Positions 6,522 to 8,372 of a stretch of 8,372 nt of DNA are shown here, piece by piece. The translations under genes and the position numbers were made by a program. How positions within the stretch are numbered: position 1 is the first letter of the stretch; each line of letters begins with the position of its first letter. The stretch is from Desulfobacteraceae bacterium (GTDB lineage Bacteria; Desulfobacterota; DSM-4660; Desulfatiglandales; Desulfatiglandaceae), in assembly GCA_011048855.1 (NCBI GenBank), contig DSCZ01000063.1:1-8372 (forward strand), written 5' to 3'. Under the pieces are notes generated by a model. That model ran no database searches. It was not told where the DNA came from and was given only the letters and a program-made list of their open reading frames with translations.

Positions 6522-7670
6522 ATGAATTTAGCTCAGTTGAAAAAACTGTCGTACGACGAAGTGGCGAAGTGCAACAAATGCGGTTTCTGTCTGCCCCATT
6601 GCCCCACCTACCTCGTCATGAAGAAAGAGGCTTATTCGTCCCGGGGAAGAAACGCAATCGTCCGGTTTGCGATTGAGAACCAGCTTCCGTTGAGCGAGGA
6701 TACCGAGCGGTCGATTTTTACATGCCTTGGCTGCGGCGCCTGTTTCGAGGCGTGCCTGTCCAGTGTAAAGACCAAGGACTTGATATTCCAAAACAGGGAA
6801 TGCCAGGTGGATGAGGGGTTTTATCCCAAAATCGTGGAAAGGCTGGTAAACACGCTTTCCGACGCGCATAATATCTCGGACGACGATCAGGAAGACCGGA
6901 ACGAGTGGCTGGAACTGGTCAAGGAATTTCCGGAAGAAAACTTCGAAAAGGAAAAGGCCGACATTCTTTTCTTTGTCGGGTGTGTGGCGTCCTTTTTCCC
7001 CATGGTTCAAAAGATCCCGGCCAACATGTCTACGATATTGAAAAAGGCCGACGTGGATTTTACGATTCTCGGAGGAGACGAGTGGTGCTGCGGTTTCCCC
7101 CTGGTGGGCGCAGGCATGCCGGAAAAACTCGAAGAACTGAAAGAACACAACATCCGGAAGGTGAAGGATACGGGTGCCAAGAAGGTGGTTTTCACATGCC
7201 CCTCGTGCTACCACACCTGGAAGCATATGTACGATATAGAAGGCGTGGAGCTGATGCACGCGAGCCAGCTGATAAACGAGCTGATTAAAGACGGGAAGAT
7301 AAAACTTAAAAAGCCTCTAGAAGGTGTCGTCACCTATCACGACCCTTGTGATCTCGGGCGTAACTCGGGTGTATACGAGGAGCCCAGAGAAATCATCAAG
7401 GCTTTGCCGGGGGTTGACTTCAGGGAGCTCCCCATGAACCGCAGATTTTCGATATGCTGCGGTGGAGGGGGGAACGTGGAAATGACGGCCCCGGAATTAA
7501 GCGCCGAAGTGGCTCAGATGAAACTGGACTCGATCAAGGCCGTGGGCGCCGACACTGTGATCACCGCGTGCCAGCAGTGCGTCCGCACGATGACGACCAG
7601 GGCCCGGCGAACAAGCTCGGACCTCAAGGTCAAGGACCTGACCGAAGTTGTGCTGGATGCGATGGAGTGA
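6522..7670 (+). CDS. glcF: Glycolate oxidase iron-sulfur subunit GlcF (two CCG domains)
   Basis: This is the electron-transfer subunit that takes electrons from the flavoproteins GlcD/GlcE, probably to the quinone pool or another membrane acceptor. It has 382 residues (E. coli GlcF has 407). The N-terminus holds two classical [4Fe-4S] motifs: C17-x2-C20-x2-C23-x3-C27-Pro and C68-x2-C71-x2-C74-x3-C78. Two complete CCG (HdrB/HdrD-type) domains follow: Cys154, Cys189-Cys190-Gly, Cys226-x2-Cys229; and Cys276, Cys312-Cys313-Gly, Cys350-x2-Cys353. All ligand positions are intact. No transmembrane segment is seen, so membrane association would be peripheral. AGGAAGAGG (6504-6512) supports the start. 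HdrD-like or LutA-like proteins share the architecture, but the order glcD-glcE-glcF settles the call. Confidence 0.9.
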   Translation: MNLAQLKKLSYDEVAKCNKCGFCLPHCPTYLVMKKEAYSSRGRNAIVRFAIENQLPLSEDTERSIFTCLGCGACFEACLSSVKTKDLIFQNRECQVDEGFYPKIVERLVNTLSDAHNISDDDQEDRNEWLELVKEFPEENFEKEKADILFFVGCVASFFPMVQKIPANMSTILKKADVDFTILGGDEWCCGFPLVGAGMPEKLEELKEHNIRKVKDTGAKKVVFTCPSCYHTWKHMYDIEGVELMHASQLINELIKDGKIKLKKPLEGVVTYHDPCDLGRNSGVYEEPREIIKALPGVDFRELPMNRRFSICCGGGGNVEMTAPELSAEVAQMKLDSIKAVGADTVITACQQCVRTMTTRARRTSSDLKVKDLTEVVLDAME

Positions 7671-7694
7671 ACGTCGTTTTTTTGATTCGTAAAG

Positions 7695-7733
7695 CCCGCC
7701 TGCAGCAGCATTTCATGCAGGCGGGTTTTTTTT
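7695..7733 (+). terminator. Intrinsic terminator after glcF
   Basis: CCCGCCTGCA (7695-7704) pairs perfectly with TGCAGGCGGG (7716-7725) around an 11-nt loop, followed by eight Ts (7726-7733). It lies 24 bp after the glcF stop, and its T-run overlaps the stop codon of the convergent dehydrogenase gene. Read on the - strand the same hairpin is followed only by CTTTACG, so it would be a weak terminator in that direction. Confidence 0.9.
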
Positions 7734-8372
7734 ACATGGACTTTATCTTCGAAAAATCCCCGTCCCAGGCGGCCTCAAGAATCGGCGCCATGTAGTCATC
7801 CACGATTCCCGCGTGCAGGGGCACCGGCATGTTTCTGAGCTTCATGTCGAGCTGCGGGTTCCTGGCGGCGCTCAGACAGCGCTCGATGTGCTTCCCGGTA
7901 ATTCCAGGCACCTGGTTCAACCGGATCGGAAAGCCGAGAAACCCGCTCAAGTTCAGCATGCCGCCTGCGACCGCCACCCCCAGATCCCTGCCGGTGAGCT
8001 TGTCTATGGGGGCGTCCAGGTATCCGTGCTTCCTGTAAATATCGCCCACCACCCGCAGCTGTTCTTCAATCGCCGGCGCGAAAAAAACCGTGTAGTAAGG
8101 GTTCATCAAGGCACAGGCGCGTCCGTGACTCAACACATCGACGAGCGAAAAACTCGAAAGGTGCGCTCCCGATGTTCCACCGACCATAATCGCATAGCCT
8201 CCCAGGTCGGTGCCGAGTCCCAGCAGTGTTCCGGCCTTTATGTCAGAGGGCTCCCTTTTTATCCGGGTGAGGCCGTCGATGATCAAGTCTATGCCGACGG
8301 AGGCGATTTCCCTGACTTTGCCACGGGTTTCTCCGGCCGAGCCGAAGTATACTTCCAGGCAGTGGGCTATAC
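7732..8372 (-). CDS. Iron-containing alcohol dehydrogenase (group III), C-terminal part, start outside window
   Basis: The open frame runs without a stop from the window edge to TAA at 7732-7734 and gives 212 residues, roughly the C-terminal half of a Fe-ADH of about 380-400 residues. Numbering within the fragment, candidate metal ligands are His3 (IAHCLEVYFG), His70 (TSGAHLSSF) and His82 (VLSHGRACALMNPYY), matching the H...H...H order of FucO-type enzymes. The preceding metal-ligand Asp would lie just outside the window. These enzymes reduce aldehydes or oxidise primary alcohols with NAD(P). A TTG at 8284-8286 could look like a start, but homology-like sequence continues upstream of it. The gene converges on glcF and belongs to another transcription unit; a role with glycolaldehyde or a related alcohol is speculation. 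Confidence 0.85.
   Translation of the reverse strand, partial: IAHCLEVYFGSAGETRGKVREIASVGIDLIIDGLTRIKREPSDIKAGTLLGLGTDLGGYAIMVGGTSGAHLSSFSLVDVLSHGRACALMNPYYTVFFAPAIEEQLRVVGDIYRKHGYLDAPIDKLTGRDLGVAVAGGMLNLSGFLGFPIRLNQVPGITGKHIERCLSAARNPQLDMKLRNMPVPLHAGIVDDYMAPILEAAWDGDFSKIKSM

Noticed and set aside
8284..8286. TTG as the start of a short 184-residue - strand protein
   Set aside because: The frame stays open to the window edge and the upstream residues include the AHCLEVY metal-ligand motif of Fe-ADHs, so this is an internal leucine codon of a longer gene.
1..8372. CRISPR arrays, tRNA/rRNA genes, insertion sequences or phage genes
   Set aside because: No direct-repeat array, cloverleaf, transposase or terminal inverted repeat was seen. 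The window is almost fully occupied by metabolic genes.

Overview
The window reads as one catabolic gene cluster on the + strand, followed by the 3' part of an unrelated gene converging on it from the - strand. The enzyme set, the Fe-S-rich proteins, the strong GGAGG-type ribosome binding sites and the moderately GC-rich DNA suggest an anaerobic or facultative bacterium. A sulfate-reducing or syntrophic deltaproteobacterium (Desulfobacterota) is my best guess, but this is inference from protein style and not a phylogenetic result.

Region 1 (about 1-3571): a short AT-rich leader carries a perfect palindrome of the FadR/GlcC/LldR operator type (TGGT-N3-ACCA). Four tightly spaced genes (gaps of 11-13 bp) follow: a divergent SucC-like acyl-CoA ligase beta subunit, a 95-residue FixX-like ferredoxin, the matching SucD-like alpha subunit with its phospho-histidine, and a CitE/HpcH-family lyase that is most likely a malyl-CoA lyase. 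A strong intrinsic terminator closes this block.

Region 2 (3594-7733): glcD, glcE and glcF encode a three-subunit FAD/Fe-S glycolate (2-hydroxyacid) dehydrogenase. A second strong terminator follows glcF.

Region 3 (7732-8372, - strand): the C-terminal 212 residues of an iron-containing (group III) alcohol dehydrogenase, whose start lies outside the window.

Read together, the + strand genes make a coherent pathway. GlcDEF oxidises glycolate to glyoxylate. The lyase, run in the condensing direction, joins glyoxylate to acetyl-CoA as malyl-CoA. The ligase converts malyl-CoA to malate and CoA while making ATP. This is the malyl-CoA route known from glycolate/glyoxylate-fermenting anaerobes such as Syntrophobotulus glycolicus, which conserves the thioester energy that malate synthase would waste. 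The two novel points are a ferredoxin-like gene lodged between the two ligase subunit genes and a ligase whose glycine-rich loops differ from canonical SucCD/MtkAB. The true acid substrate is therefore not proven by sequence.
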